DNA of 64,000 nucleotides from Candidatus Latescibacterota bacterium (GCA_012270975.1 JAAXHH010000121.1:62001-126000); one strand, 5' to 3'; counted from the first letter of the stretch, positions 18,794 through 29,611 are shown. Notes: generated by a model not told the origin, from the sequence alone. Translations and numbers: made by a program.

Positions 18794-19327
18794 GTGACGA
18801 ATACGATTGAAGGCAGCCTGGTGAACGGCGCGAACGACCGGTACGGCATCGTGGCCGGTCGGTTCAACGGCTTCATTACGGAGTCGCTGCTGAAAGGTGC
18901 GCTGGACGGGCTTCGCCGCCACGGAGTCGACGACGATCGGATCGACGTGGCCTGGGTTCCGGGCGCTTTCGAGATCCCGCTCGCCGCCAGAAAGATGGCG
19001 GAAAGCGGAAGCTACGACGCCGTGATCTGCCTGGGATGCGTCATCCGCGGCGCCACGCCCCACTTCGACTATGTGGCCGGGGAAGCGGCCAGGGGGATCG
19101 CGGCCGCGGGCCGCGACACCGGGGTCCCGGTGATCTTCGGCGTGCTGACCACGGAAAACCTCGAGCAGGCCATCGAACGCGCCGGTACGAAAGCGGGCAA
19201 CAGAGGCTGGGACGCCGCGCTGGCCGCCCTGGAAATGGCCGACGTGATGCGCCGGCTAAGCGGACCGGACGGATCGGGCGGAGCGGCGCCTTCTGATGGA
19301 CCGGGCGGACCAGGGGATCCGGCGTGA
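18794..19327 (+). CDS. ribH: 6,7-dimethyl-8-ribityllumazine synthase
   Basis: [64 protein letters not shown] start; Gly/Pro/Asp-rich C-terminal tail. Confidence 0.96.
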   Translation: MTNTIEGSLVNGANDRYGIVAGRFNGFITESLLKGALDGLRRHGVDDDRIDVAWVPGAFEIPLAARKMAESGSYDAVICLGCVIRGATPHFDYVAGEAARGIAAAGRDTGVPVIFGVLTTENLEQAIERAGTKAGNRGWDAALAALEMADVMRRLSGPDGSGGAAPSDGPGGPGDPA

Positions 19328-19758
19328 ATGTGCGCGCGGCGGAACGACGCCTGGGCCGTGAACTGGCCCTGCAGTCGCTCTATCTCGCCGAACAGACCGG
19401 GGACGATCCCGGCAAGGCCCTGGCGAGACTGCCGGGATGGTCCCTGGCGCCTCAGAATACCCGCCGTTTCGCCGAGACGTTGATCGAACGGCTCCGGCAG
19501 CACGACGAAACCGTGAACCGGCATATTACCGCGGTGGTGCGCCACTGGGACCGGGACCGCGTGGCACGCATCGACGACTGCATCCTCCGCCTGGGCGCCT
19601 GCGAACTCATTGCCTTTCTCGATATTCCGACGGCGGTTTCCATCAACGAAGCGATTGAGCTGGCCAAGAAGTACAGCACGGAACAGTCCGGGGGGTTCGT
19701 CAACGGCGTCCTGGACGCCGTTGCCGCGAGACACCTCGCGACGACCGGACAAACCTGA
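19324..19758 (+). CDS. nusB: Transcription antitermination factor NusB
   Basis: [18 protein letters not shown]..., [48 protein letters not shown]. Confidence 0.93.
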   Translation: MNVRAAERRLGRELALQSLYLAEQTGDDPGKALARLPGWSLAPQNTRRFAETLIERLRQHDETVNRHITAVVRHWDRDRVARIDDCILRLGACELIAFLDIPTAVSINEAIELAKKYSTEQSGGFVNGVLDAVAARHLATTGQT

Positions 19759-19806
19759 GCCCGCTTATTCGGCATACCGGCACGTACACAGGAATGAACC
19801 CGAAAA

Positions 19807-20544
19807 GTGCGATTCGGCATTCTGTCCGACATACATGGGAACCTGGAAGCGCTGGATGCCGTGCTCGGAGCGCTGGAAGGCGAGCGTATTGACCGGTACT
19901 TGTGTCTGGGCGACATCGTCGGATACGGGGCCAGTCCCAATGAGTGTCTCGACCTTGTGACCGGGTTGACGACGGTCGTGATCGCCGGCAATCACGACCA
20001 TGCCGCGATCGGGAAACTGGATATCGCCACGTTCAATCCCTTCGCCGCGGAAGCGGCACGGTGGACGCGGCGGCAGCTTACGCCCGCGGGACGGCGGTAC
20101 CTGGCCGAACTGCCCTACACCCGGCGAATAGGCGATCTCTACGCCGTCCACGCGAGTCCCGCCGACCCGCCGGCATGGCACTATCTTACGTCACTCGGCC
20201 GCGTGATCGAAGGATTCGAGGCGCTGCCCGCCGGCGTAACGGTGTGCGTCCTGGGCCATACGCACTCACCGGGCATTTTCGAATCGCGTATCGCGGAGGA
20301 TCGATGCAGGGAGGTTCCGGCCCAGGTACACGTCATGGCGCTGGAAAGCAGATACATCGTGAACGTCGGCAGTGTCGGCCAGCCGCGGGACGGAGATCCC
20401 CGCGCGGCCTACTGCGTGTTCGACGTCGGGGAGGGACGGCTCGAAATAAAGCGGGTTTCCTACGACGTGGAGACGGCGCAACGGAAGATCCGCGCCGCCG
20501 GTCTGCCGGACCTGCTCGCCGAGCGCCTCGCGCACGGAAGATGA
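19807..20544 (+). CDS. Metallophosphoesterase family protein
   Basis: MRFGILSDIHGNLEALDAVL, LCLGDIVGYG, VIAGNHDHAA, VLGHTHSPGIF, NVGSVGQPRDGDPRAAY. Confidence 0.93.
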   Translation: MRFGILSDIHGNLEALDAVLGALEGERIDRYLCLGDIVGYGASPNECLDLVTGLTTVVIAGNHDHAAIGKLDIATFNPFAAEAARWTRRQLTPAGRRYLAELPYTRRIGDLYAVHASPADPPAWHYLTSLGRVIEGFEALPAGVTVCVLGHTHSPGIFESRIAEDRCREVPAQVHVMALESRYIVNVGSVGQPRDGDPRAAYCVFDVGEGRLEIKRVSYDVETAQRKIRAAGLPDLLAERLAHGR

Positions 20545-20639
20545 ACGCCGTCTTTCTTCGCCAGTCGACAACGTATCGTCCCGACGGATAACAACATCGC
20601 GTTTCGACGAACAAAGGACCTTGAAGGAAATACCAGCAC

Positions 20640-23348
20640 ATGCCCGTGTTTCGCGTTGTACTCATGATCGGCATGGCGGCCGCATTCCTCATCTCGCTGG
20701 CCGTGTATACCAGGACCATCGCTCCCACCGTGCCCTTCTGGGACGGGGGCGAGTTCATCGCGGCTTCCTACATCCTGGGCATACCTCATCCGCCCGGCTC
20801 TCCCCTTTACATCCTGATCGGCCGGCTCTTCACCCTGCTGCCCGACCTGGGCATGGGGATCGCCTGGCTGGTGAATTTCTCCTCGTGCCTGTTCAGCGCC
20901 CTGACCGTGACGTCCGTCTACCTGGTCGTCGTGAAAGCCGTCACGCTCAACCGGGACCGGGCCGGACTGACCGTGTACGAAAGCGTGGTCGTCTGTTGCA
21001 GCGCACTGACGGGCGCGCTCCTGCTGGCCTTTTCCGATACGTTCTGGTTCAACGCGGTGGAAGCCGAGGTCTACGCGCTTTCCATGTTGATCATGATGGC
21101 CTGCACCTGGGTGATCCTGCACTGGGTCGAAAACCACGAGCAGAACGGCAGCGAGCGCTATCTCTTCCTGGTCGCCTACCTGGCTTTTCTCGGTATCGCC
21201 GTGCATATGTTCACCATGCTGATCCTGCCCGCCGCGTTTCTGAGCGTTGTCTACGCGGACCGGGTCATCCGGTCGAACAGGAAACTGATCCTGCTCTGCG
21301 CGGTCATGGGCCTTATCCTGTTCAGCGTCGTAGCCTCCATCGACGTGTTTTTCCTCGCGGTGCCACTCGCCATCGCCGGTCTGGCCCTTTCCAGGGGACG
21401 GCTGCCCTGGGGCTTCCCGGCCCTGGCGTTCGTCCTGGCCGTCGCCGTGATGTTCTTCGGGCTGGAAGGCGTCGGATCGTACAACGGGCTTCCGCTGCTC
21501 GTGATCGGCGGATTCGAGGCCACCTGGGGCACGGTCATGTTCAGCTTGGCGCTGGTGAGTCTGGCCCTCGCCCTGGTCTCCGCGACGGCCGATGATGCGG
21601 GCCGGTACAAGTGGCCTTTCTGGATCATCGTGCTCTGTGTCGCCGTACTGGGATACTCCGTAAACTTCTACGTGCCGATCCGGGCGGCGCAACAGCCCGC
21701 AATCAACGAGAACGACCCGTCGAACTGGGCGAATTTCGAGGGCTTCCTGGAACGAAAGCAGTACGGTCAGGAAAGCATGCTCGAATCGATGTTCAATCGC
21801 AAAGGCAGCTGGTCGTCCCAGTTCGGAAACGGCGAAAACATGGGATTCTGGCGTTTCTTCTCCCGGCAGTTCAGCGATCCCGGCTTTCCCTACTGGCTCT
21901 TCCCCGTCCTGCTGGTTGCCCTGGGCATCGTCGCCCAGGCGGAACGTGACCGCCGAAGCACCCTGTTCCTGGTCGGGATGCTGCTCACCTGCAGTATCGG
22001 CCTCATCCTTTACATGAACTTTTCAGACGGCAGCCGGGGCATACAGCGCGAGGTGCGCATCCGGGACTATTTCTACACGCCCGCCTTCGTCTACGCTTCG
22101 GTACTGATGGGCATAGGCGTCAGGGCGCTGATGGGCCAGATTGCCGCGTGGCTGCAACGATTCCGGCTGCCTGTGGAACGAAGCACCGCGGGGATCGCCG
22201 TGCTGTCCATCGCTCTTCCGCTCGTTCCTTTCAACTATCACTACGAATCCCACTCGCGGGAGGGCGACTACATCCCGTACGACTACGCCTACAATATCCT
22301 GCAGTCGTGCGACGAAAACGGGCTCGTCTTCACCAATGGCGATAACGATACCTTTACGCTCTGGTTCCTGCAGGAAGTGGAAGGCATACGCAAGGACGTG
22401 CGGGTAATCAATCTGAGCCTGCTCAACACCAACTGGTACATCAGGCAGTTGAAGTACCAGGAGCCCAGGGTGCCGATCGAACTGGCCGACGAGACCATCG
22501 ACATGCTGACCATCCAGCGCTGGGACGACCGGGAGGTCGAGATCGCCGGGATGACGTGGACCGTACCGAGGGCCGGTACGCTCGGGGGGGACATCGGATA
22601 TCTCAGGGTGCAGGACCTGATGATTCTGCACATCTTGGAACAGAACAAGTGGGAGAAACCCGTCTTTTTCGCCGTGACCGTCCCTTCGGAGAACGACGTG
22701 GGCCTGGACGGGCACATGCAAATGGAAGGCATGGTATGGCGGATCGTGCAGAATCCCAACCCCGAACTGATGGACCTCGACAGGACCCGGCACAACCTGT
22801 GGAATGTCTACCAATATCGCGGAATAGCGGACCCGGAGGTATACAAGGACGAGCAGGTCCGCACCCTCCTGCGGAATTACACCGTGTCCTTCCATCAACT
22901 GGCGCTCAACCGCTGGAAAAGAGGTGAATTCGATCAGGCCATAGACGCCATCGAGAGATATCTCGAGTTAGACATAACCAACGGGGTGCTCGAACGTCTG
23001 ATGCTCATCCAGTTTCACGCCGACAACGGTGCTTTTGCGGAAGTCGAGCCTTATGCGTTCGAGCTGGCCGCTGAATACAAGACCTTCGACGGGTATACGG
23101 CCCTGGGGCAGGCCATGCGAAAGCAGGGACGGACTGGGGAGGCCATCGCCCTGCTTGAACGCAGTGTGGCGGCATTTCCCGAATCTACTGCGGGTTACGA
23201 TCAACTGGTAAACCTTTACTACGGGCAGAACGATACGGGACGCATGCTGGAGACCCTCGAAAGGTGGCAGCGGATCGCACCGGGAGATTCGGTCGTACAG
23301 GCTATGATCGAGGAACTTGGCCGGAGCGCTGAACCAAGCGAACCCTAG
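20640..23348 (+). CDS. DUF2723 (TMEM260-like) multi-pass membrane protein with C-terminal TPR-like region
   Basis: APTVPFWDGGEFIAASYILGIPHPPGSPLYILIGRLFTLLP signature; many TM segments; TPR-like tail. Confidence 0.9.
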   Translation: MPVFRVVLMIGMAAAFLISLAVYTRTIAPTVPFWDGGEFIAASYILGIPHPPGSPLYILIGRLFTLLPDLGMGIAWLVNFSSCLFSALTVTSVYLVVVKAVTLNRDRAGLTVYESVVVCCSALTGALLLAFSDTFWFNAVEAEVYALSMLIMMACTWVILHWVENHEQNGSERYLFLVAYLAFLGIAVHMFTMLILPAAFLSVVYADRVIRSNRKLILLCAVMGLILFSVVASIDVFFLAVPLAIAGLALSRGRLPWGFPALAFVLAVAVMFFGLEGVGSYNGLPLLVIGGFEATWGTVMFSLALVSLALALVSATADDAGRYKWPFWIIVLCVAVLGYSVNFYVPIRAAQQPAINENDPSNWANFEGFLERKQYGQESMLESMFNRKGSWSSQFGNGENMGFWRFFSRQFSDPGFPYWLFPVLLVALGIVAQAERDRRSTLFLVGMLLTCSIGLILYMNFSDGSRGIQREVRIRDYFYTPAFVYASVLMGIGVRALMGQIAAWLQRFRLPVERSTAGIAVLSIALPLVPFNYHYESHSREGDYIPYDYAYNILQSCDENGLVFTNGDNDTFTLWFLQEVEGIRKDVRVINLSLLNTNWYIRQLKYQEPRVPIELADETIDMLTIQRWDDREVEIAGMTWTVPRAGTLGGDIGYLRVQDLMILHILEQNKWEKPVFFAVTVPSENDVGLDGHMQMEGMVWRIVQNPNPELMDLDRTRHNLWNVYQYRGIADPEVYKDEQVRTLLRNYTVSFHQLALNRWKRGEFDQAIDAIERYLELDITNGVLERLMLIQFHADNGAFAEVEPYAFELAAEYKTFDGYTALGQAMRKQGRTGEAIALLERSVAAFPESTAGYDQLVNLYYGQNDTGRMLETLERWQRIAPGDSVVQAMIEELGRSAEPSEP

Positions 23349-23366
23349 CCGGGCCGGTTCAGGCGA

Positions 23367-24530
23367 ATGCGTATACTGATCATCAACTGGCGGGATATCC
23401 GCAACCCGGAAGCGGGCGGCGCCGAGGTGCACCTGCACGAGACGTTTTCGCGGATAGCCGCGTCCGGGCACCAGATCACCCTGCTTTGCTGCAGATTCCC
23501 CGGCGCGGCGGACTTCGACCATGTGGACGGGATCGAAATCATACGGTTCGGCGGGAAGTGGACCTTCAACCTGGCCGTTCCCTGGTTTTACCGGCGGCAT
23601 CTCGCGCGCCGTTCATTCGACGTAGTCATCGAAGACATCAACAAAATCCCGTTTCTGCTGCCCTGGTTCGTAAAGGAAACTCCGGTGATGGTCCTGCTGC
23701 ACCATCTGTTCGGGACCACGTTCTACCGGGAAACCAATCCGGTCTTCGCGACGTACCTGTATTTCATGGAACGGCTTATTCCCAGGGTCTACCGGGGCTG
23801 TCCCTTCGAAGTCGTATCGGAAAGTTGCCGCGACGAACTCGTCGGCATGGGTGTTTCGGCGGACAGCATCAGCGTCGTGCACAACGGAATCGACGCCGGG
23901 ATCATGGATACGACAGACCGCATGGTCAGCACGGACCGCCCGGACCGCCCGATCGCGCCGGACCGCAAGGAACCCGGACTGATCGTATATCTGGGCCGTC
24001 TGAAAAAGTATAAGAACGTGGATCACCTGATCCAGGCCATGGCGATCGTTCGCGACGAGGTGCCCGGCGCCCGCCTGCTGATCGCGGGGACCGGGGACCG
24101 GCGGCCTGCGCTGGAAGCGATGGTCCGGTCACTGGACCTGGAGGAGGCGGTCGAATTCGCCGGATACGTATCGGAATCGGAGAAGATCAGTGTGCTGACG
24201 CGGGCTGAAGTCGCGGCGTATCCGTCCAGCAAGGAGGGATGGGGGATTACCGTGATAGAGGCCAATGCACGCGGCACGCCGGTGGTCGCTACCCGCGTGT
24301 CCGGGCTACGAGACGCCGTGGTGGACGGGGAGACTGGCCTGTTGACGCCCCCGGGGGATCGAGAAGCGATGGCCCGTGCCCTGATCGGGTTGTTGCGCGA
24401 TCCGGAAGAGCGGGAGCGGCTTGCGTGGAACGCGCGGGCAAGGAGCAGGCGTTTCACCTGGGACGAAACGGCCCGGCAGACGATTCAGGTGATCCGGCGT
24501 GCCGCGGGAGAAAGCGCAGATGACCGGTGA
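23367..24530 (+). CDS. Glycosyltransferase family 4
   Basis: INWRDIRNPEAGGAEVHLHETFSRIA; KKYKNVDHLIQAMAIV; YPSSKEGWGITVIEANARGTPVVATRVSGLRDAVVDGETGLL. Confidence 0.93.
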   Translation: MRILIINWRDIRNPEAGGAEVHLHETFSRIAASGHQITLLCCRFPGAADFDHVDGIEIIRFGGKWTFNLAVPWFYRRHLARRSFDVVIEDINKIPFLLPWFVKETPVMVLLHHLFGTTFYRETNPVFATYLYFMERLIPRVYRGCPFEVVSESCRDELVGMGVSADSISVVHNGIDAGIMDTTDRMVSTDRPDRPIAPDRKEPGLIVYLGRLKKYKNVDHLIQAMAIVRDEVPGARLLIAGTGDRRPALEAMVRSLDLEEAVEFAGYVSESEKISVLTRAEVAAYPSSKEGWGITVIEANARGTPVVATRVSGLRDAVVDGETGLLTPPGDREAMARALIGLLRDPEERERLAWNARARSRRFTWDETARQTIQVIRRAAGESADDR

Positions 24531-25479
24531 GCACCCGGAGAAACAGGAGGACAGGGTGGATGTTTCCATCGTAGTCCCGCTGTTGAACGAGGCGGAGAGT
24601 CTACCGGAACTGCACCGGCGGATCGCGGACGCCCTGGAAGAGGCCGGCGCGTCATTCGAAGTGATCTTCGTCGACGACGGGAGCCGGGACGGGTCCTTCG
24701 AGACCATACGACAGCTCAGGGAAAACGACGGCCGGATCCGGGCGATCCGGTTCCGCCGCAACTATGGGAAGTCCGCGGCGCTGGCCGTCGGTTTCGCGGC
24801 GAGCCGAGGCGACGTCGTCGTTACCATGGACGCAGACCTGCAGGACGATCCGGCGGAGGTTCCCCGCATGGTCGAACTGCTCGGGCAGGGATTCGATCTC
24901 GTCTCGGGATGGAAGAAAGACCGGAAGGATGCCCTTTCGAAACGGCTTCCCTCGAAGCTGTTCAACCGGGTCACGGGCATCGTCTCCGGCCTGCGGCTCC
25001 ACGATTTCAACTGCGGCTTGAAAGCCTATCGCCGGGAAGTCGTGGAGAATATCCCCGTTTACGGCGAACTCCACCGTTATTTGCCTGTTCTGGCGCACTG
25101 GGCCGGATTCCGTGTCACGGAAACGCCGGTGCTGCACCATCCCAGAAAGCATGGAAGCAGCAAGTTCGGAATAGGCCGGTTCACCCACGGGCTGTTCGAC
25201 CTGCTGACCGTGTACTTCGTATCCAACTACACCCGGCGCCCGCTTCATCTGTTCGGTTCCTTCGGCCTGTTGTCTTTCGTCACGGGACTGGGCATCGCAC
25301 TCTACCTGACCTGGCTCTGGCTGAGTGGCGTCGGCATCGGGACCCGTCCCCTCCTGCAGTTCTCCGTACTCCTCATGATCCTCGGCATCCAGCTCGTCTC
25401 CATGGGCCTGATCGCGGAAATGATCGCCCACCAGGCCCGGCGCTCAGAAGACTACGCCGTACAGGAACGGCTGGGATGA
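24499..25479 (+). CDS. Glycosyltransferase family 2 (dolichol-P-mannose synthase/DPMS-like) with C-terminal TM segments
   Basis: VDVSIVVPLLNEAESLPELHRRI, VDDGSRDGS, VTMDADLQDDPAEVPRMVELL. The start may be ATG 24520. Confidence 0.92.
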   Translation: MPREKAQMTGEHPEKQEDRVDVSIVVPLLNEAESLPELHRRIADALEEAGASFEVIFVDDGSRDGSFETIRQLRENDGRIRAIRFRRNYGKSAALAVGFAASRGDVVVTMDADLQDDPAEVPRMVELLGQGFDLVSGWKKDRKDALSKRLPSKLFNRVTGIVSGLRLHDFNCGLKAYRREVVENIPVYGELHRYLPVLAHWAGFRVTETPVLHHPRKHGSSKFGIGRFTHGLFDLLTVYFVSNYTRRPLHLFGSFGLLSFVTGLGIALYLTWLWLSGVGIGTRPLLQFSVLLMILGIQLVSMGLIAEMIAHQARRSEDYAVQERLG

Positions 25480-25483
25480 TACC

Positions 25484-26650
25484 ATGGCACGCTCCCGACA
25501 GGGCCGTATCTGTTTCTTCGGCACATACGAACGCAACTACCTGCGCAACCGCACGCTCGTCGAAGGCCTGACGCGCGCCGGCTGGCAGGTGCAAGAATGC
25601 CACGTGCCCCTCTGGGAGAAGGAACGCGACAAGACCGGCGCGTACCTGGGACTGTGCTCACTGGTATTGCGCGCCGTAGAACTGAAGCTGGCCTACCTTC
25701 GGCTGCTGTTGAAGTACGTTTTGACGGTTGGAAACTACGATATCATGGTGGTCGGGTACATCGGCCATTTCGATATGCCGCTGGCGTGGCTGCTCACCAG
25801 ACTGCCGCGTCGCCGCCTTGTCTTCAGCCCCCTGATCTCACTATACGATACGTTGGTCGACGACCGCCGGTCATTCGCGGATGATACAATCATGAGCCGG
25901 TTCCTGCGCCGGCTGGACCGTTGGACCTGTGCGAGGGCGGATCTCGTGCTCCTTGATACGGAGGCCCATATCGTTTATTTTATGGATACTTTCGGTCTCC
26001 CGCGCCACCGGTTCGCGCGGGTATTCGTGGGCGCCGTGGAATCGGATCCAGTTGAGAGCGTGGATGACCGGCAATCAATTGAAAACGAGGAGTTCCAGGT
26101 TGTCTTCATCGGCAAGTTCACGCCGTTGCACGGACTGCCCCATATGATGGAAGCGGCACGGCGGCTGCGGGACGAACCGGACATCGTCTTTCATTTCATC
26201 GGTTCGGGACAACTGAGCGATGAAATGCACGAGACCGCGCGCAGGCTGGCTCTCGACAACGTCCGGTTTACGGAATGGATTCCCTACGAAATGATTCCGC
26301 GGTACCTGCAGGGAGCAGGCGTATGCCTTGGGATTTTCGGCACGTCGGATAAGGCAGCCCGTGTCATCCCAGGGAAAGTCTTTATCGCGCTTTCCATGGC
26401 CAAGGCGGTCATTACGGCGGATTCCCCGGCCATCCGAGAACTGTTGACCGACGGCGAAAGCGCGGTGCTTTGCCGGCGGGGAGACCCGGAAGCGCTGGCC
26501 ACGGCCATCAGGGGGCTGTATGAGGACCGGGAACTGCTGGGCAGGATCGCCGAAGGAGGCCGCCGCGTCTTCCGCGACCACGCTTCCACGGAGCAGGTCG
26601 GCCGGTCCGCGTCTATTGCGCTGGAGAAACTGATGTCGGAGGGCGTTTAA
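25484..26650 (+). CDS. Glycosyltransferase family 4
   Basis: FQVVFIGKFTPLHGLPHMMEAARRLRDEPDIVFHFIGSGQ; RVIPGKVFIALSMAKAVITADSPAIRELL. Confidence 0.85.
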   Translation: MARSRQGRICFFGTYERNYLRNRTLVEGLTRAGWQVQECHVPLWEKERDKTGAYLGLCSLVLRAVELKLAYLRLLLKYVLTVGNYDIMVVGYIGHFDMPLAWLLTRLPRRRLVFSPLISLYDTLVDDRRSFADDTIMSRFLRRLDRWTCARADLVLLDTEAHIVYFMDTFGLPRHRFARVFVGAVESDPVESVDDRQSIENEEFQVVFIGKFTPLHGLPHMMEAARRLRDEPDIVFHFIGSGQLSDEMHETARRLALDNVRFTEWIPYEMIPRYLQGAGVCLGIFGTSDKAARVIPGKVFIALSMAKAVITADSPAIRELLTDGESAVLCRRGDPEALATAIRGLYEDRELLGRIAEGGRRVFRDHASTEQVGRSASIALEKLMSEGV

Positions 26651-26678
26651 AACCTTCGATAGCCCCGAAAGCCGCGTT

Positions 26679-27137
26679 CTATTCCCGAAGCGACTTCACC
26701 ATGACGACGGCATCCTCCACCGGATTCGAATAATAGGACTTCCGCAGGGCGACAGAGCGGAACCCCAACTTCCTGTACATGCTCCGGCCCGCTTGATTCG
26801 ATTCGCGCACTTCCAGGGTGGAAGTGGCGCACCCCCTCCGGACCGCCTCCTCGAGCAGCCAGGCCATCATGCCGTTCCCGATACCCCGGCGGCGGTATCC
26901 CGCTTCGACGGCGATATTGGCGACGTGCAACTGGTCCGCCGCAATCCACCCCACCAGGAAACCGGCAACAGACTGCCCCGCCACGGCGACGATGGTGACG
27001 GAAGCACTCGACGTCATCTCGTTTGTAAAGGCCGTTTCGGACCAGGGAGCTGGATAGGAAGCCCGTTCAATGGCCAGGACCCCGGGTAGATGCTCACGGG
27101 TCATTTCATGTATGACGAAAGCGCTCGTCTCTGGCAT
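26679..27137 (-). CDS. rimI: Ribosomal protein alanine N-acetyltransferase
   Basis: GNAT fold: VANIAVEAGYRRRGIGNGMMAWLLEEA, LEVRESNQAGRSMYRKLGF; next to tsaB. Confidence 0.9.
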   Translation of the reverse strand: MPETSAFVIHEMTREHLPGVLAIERASYPAPWSETAFTNEMTSSASVTIVAVAGQSVAGFLVGWIAADQLHVANIAVEAGYRRRGIGNGMMAWLLEEAVRRGCATSTLEVRESNQAGRSMYRKLGFRSVALRKSYYSNPVEDAVVMVKSLRE

Positions 27138-27140
27138 GGG

Positions 27141-27893
27141 TCAGTCCGTCGACGGATCGGACCGGCCGTGGGACGCGGAGGAGGTTCCGGCCGCCGGGGA
27201 ACGCGCAGGCCGCGACGGCGGTTGCTTGGCGAAATCCGCCCTTCTCAGGTACAGGGGTTCCAGTTCGTTGAGGGATGCGTGCTCGTCCCGCACGAGGCGG
27301 TCCAGGCCGAGAAACGCGGTGGACGAGGCCAGCAATCTCCCCGTGCCCGGCGGTGCGAAACGGGCCCGTTCTCCGAGTGCGGTGGCGATGCCCGGGCGGT
27401 ACGCGTCGACGCCGCTGCCGACGAGCACCACCGTATCCTTGATCGATGCGACCACTTCCTCGAGGATGCCCACCCTGTAATCGGTTATCCGCTTCGGCCG
27501 GCCCTCGCCCGTTTCGTACCGGGCTTCGTAGACCTGGCCCCTGCGCGCGTCCGTCAGCACGTGGACGGGATAGCGACTGTAAGGGACCTGGAAAGCGATG
27601 GCATCGAGCGTGGGCACGGCGGCGACAGGCCGATTGGTCACGTAGGCAAGCCCCTTGACCAGGCTCAAACCCACCCTGAGCCCGGTATAGGACCCCGGTC
27701 CGATCGAGATCGCGAATCCATCCACGTCGGACCATTGAAGGTCCAGTTCCTCCATGGTGCGCTCCAGGATCGCGGGCAGTTGTTCGGCGTAAACGGCGCC
27801 GATCTCCAGCGTCGCATCGGTCAATACCTCCTGGTCCCGGATCACGGCGATCCCGGCGGAGGCGGAAGAGGTTTCCAGTCCCACGACAATCAT
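27141..27893 (-). CDS. tsaB: tRNA threonylcarbamoyladenosine biosynthesis protein TsaB
   Basis: MIVVGLETSSASAGIAVI, ISIGPGSYTGLRVGLSLVKGLAY. Confidence 0.94.
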   Translation of the reverse strand: MIVVGLETSSASAGIAVIRDQEVLTDATLEIGAVYAEQLPAILERTMEELDLQWSDVDGFAISIGPGSYTGLRVGLSLVKGLAYVTNRPVAAVPTLDAIAFQVPYSRYPVHVLTDARRGQVYEARYETGEGRPKRITDYRVGILEEVVASIKDTVVLVGSGVDAYRPGIATALGERARFAPPGTGRLLASSTAFLGLDRLVRDEHASLNELEPLYLRRADFAKQPPSRPARSPAAGTSSASHGRSDPSTD

Positions 27894-27903
27894 ATTGAAT
27901 TCC

Positions 27904-28152
27904 CTAGTAACGCAGCCTGGTCAGCAGCCATCCCCCGATCAGCAGGACGAAGATGGGAGCGATATCGATCCGCACATTGGTTTTGGGAATGGCGATGGGC
28001 GGAATGATCCGCCTGAAGGGTAACAGGACCGGTTCCGTCAGCCAGGTCAGCACGCGGACGAGCGGTGCGGACGGATCCGGGTTGAACCAGGACATCACGG
28101 CGCGGATGATGATCAGGACCAGGTATATACGAAGAATCTGAACAAGAATCAT
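27904..28152 (-). CDS. YggT family membrane protein
   Basis: RIYLVLIIIRAVMSWFNPDPSAPLVRVLTWLTEPVLLPFRRIIPP. Confidence 0.9.
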   Translation of the reverse strand: MILVQILRIYLVLIIIRAVMSWFNPDPSAPLVRVLTWLTEPVLLPFRRIIPPIAIPKTNVRIDIAPIFVLLIGGWLLTRLRY

Positions 28153-28206
28153 GGCAATCCTGTATCAGGGCTGAAACCGTTCCCACGGCATTGCGAACGC
28201 ATGGGA

Positions 28207-28235
28207 ACTTTAGCGACCGGCGCGCCCGTTGTCAA
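28207..28235 (-). promoter_or_regulatory. Promoter for yggT-tsaB-rimI
   Basis: Minus strand TTGACA (28230-28235), N17, TAAAGT (28207-28212). Confidence 0.6.
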
Positions 28236-28421
28236 CGGTGAAGATGGCGAAAGAGGAGCCCGGAACCGGTATGCCGTGGTTACGTTCCCCCGTGCCGATC
28301 CGGAACGGGAAGTAACCACTGGCGCTGCGTGGTTCGTCCTTCTATTTTACGGGATTTGTATGGTCGAATCCTGGCGGTGATGACCGGCATCGATGTTAAC
28401 GGAGATGATTGGCGAGAAAGG

Positions 28422-29471
28422 ATGCACATGGCGGACATTCGGGTCGACGAAAACAGGCTGCGGTCTTTCACGGCCGAGGTCTTCGAGCGGGCGGGACTGC
28501 CGGCCGAAGACGCGGCCATCGAAGCCGAAGTGCTGGTATGGGCCAACTTGCGCGGAGTGGACTCCCACGGCGTCCAACGCGTCGCCGGGTATGTCCGCTC
28601 GGTGGAGGCCGGGCACTACAACCCCCGGCCGGACATCCGGATAGAACGGGAAACGCCCGCCACCATGCTCATCGAGGCGGACCGAGCCTTCGGACCCGTG
28701 GTGACGACCTATGCCATGAAGCAGGCGATCGGCAAGGCCCAGTCGGCGGGTATCGGCTGGGTACTGATCCGGAACACGACCCACCAGGGAGCCATGGCGT
28801 ATTACGCGCAGATGGCCGCACGGGAGAACATGGCCGGGATCGCCTCCGTCTGCAATCCGCCGAACATGGCACCGCCCGGCGCCCGGGCGCCGGGGGTGCA
28901 CAACAGTCCCATCGCCATCGCCGTGCCGGGCAGCGGTGAACGTTGCATCTCGCTGGATATGGCCACGAGCGTGGCCGCCTTCGGCAAGCTGGACGTAGCC
29001 GTTGACCGGGGCGAATCCATCCCGGATACATGGGCGCTGGACGAGGACGGCCATCCGACGACGGATCCCCGCCGGGCCAGGCTCCTTCGGCCCGCCGGCG
29101 GCTACAAGGGTTACGGCCTGGCGTTAATCTTCGAATGCCTGTCCAGCCTTATGGTGGGTAACCCCCTGTTGACAGCCGCCATCACGGGTCCCGGCGCCCG
29201 GCCCGGCGTACAGAACAGCTTCATCGGAGCCATCGATATCGCCGCCTTTACCGATCCGGCTGAATACCGGACAAGCATAGACGACCTCGTCGCGGCCATG
29301 AAGGGGCTGCCGCGCGTCGAGGGCGTAGACGAACTCTTCGTACCCGGGGAGCCGGAGGAACGGGTGTATCGGGACCGCATTGAAAACGGTATTCCGCTGC
29401 CGCCGGGTACCCGGGACAAGCTCAACGAAGTCGCGGTTAAATTTGCGTTGCAGGTACCCTGGGAGGCGTAG
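28422..29471 (+). CDS. Ldh family oxidoreductase (malate/L-lactate dehydrogenase type)
   Basis: WANLRGVDSHGVQRV, GWVLIRNTTHQGAMAYYAQMA, NSPIAIAVPGSG, GGYKGYGLALIFECLSS. Confidence 0.92.
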   Translation: MHMADIRVDENRLRSFTAEVFERAGLPAEDAAIEAEVLVWANLRGVDSHGVQRVAGYVRSVEAGHYNPRPDIRIERETPATMLIEADRAFGPVVTTYAMKQAIGKAQSAGIGWVLIRNTTHQGAMAYYAQMAARENMAGIASVCNPPNMAPPGARAPGVHNSPIAIAVPGSGERCISLDMATSVAAFGKLDVAVDRGESIPDTWALDEDGHPTTDPRRARLLRPAGGYKGYGLALIFECLSSLMVGNPLLTAAITGPGARPGVQNSFIGAIDIAAFTDPAEYRTSIDDLVAAMKGLPRVEGVDELFVPGEPEERVYRDRIENGIPLPPGTRDKLNEVAVKFALQVPWEA

Positions 29472-29611
29472 GTTGAATGGCGGACGGAAGTGTCCGAGGA
29501 ATGCAGTATGATCCTGGTTTAAGTATCGGGCCGGCCGCGGTTCGGGACGGCGGCTCGTGCAGAACAACTCGTTGAACGTCATAGAATTAAACCTTTGTGG
29601 AGAACGGATGC

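Noticed and set aside
20460-21692. 410-aa minus-strand ORF opposite the DUF2723 gene
   Set aside because: His/Gln/Asp-rich antisense frame; no homology signal.
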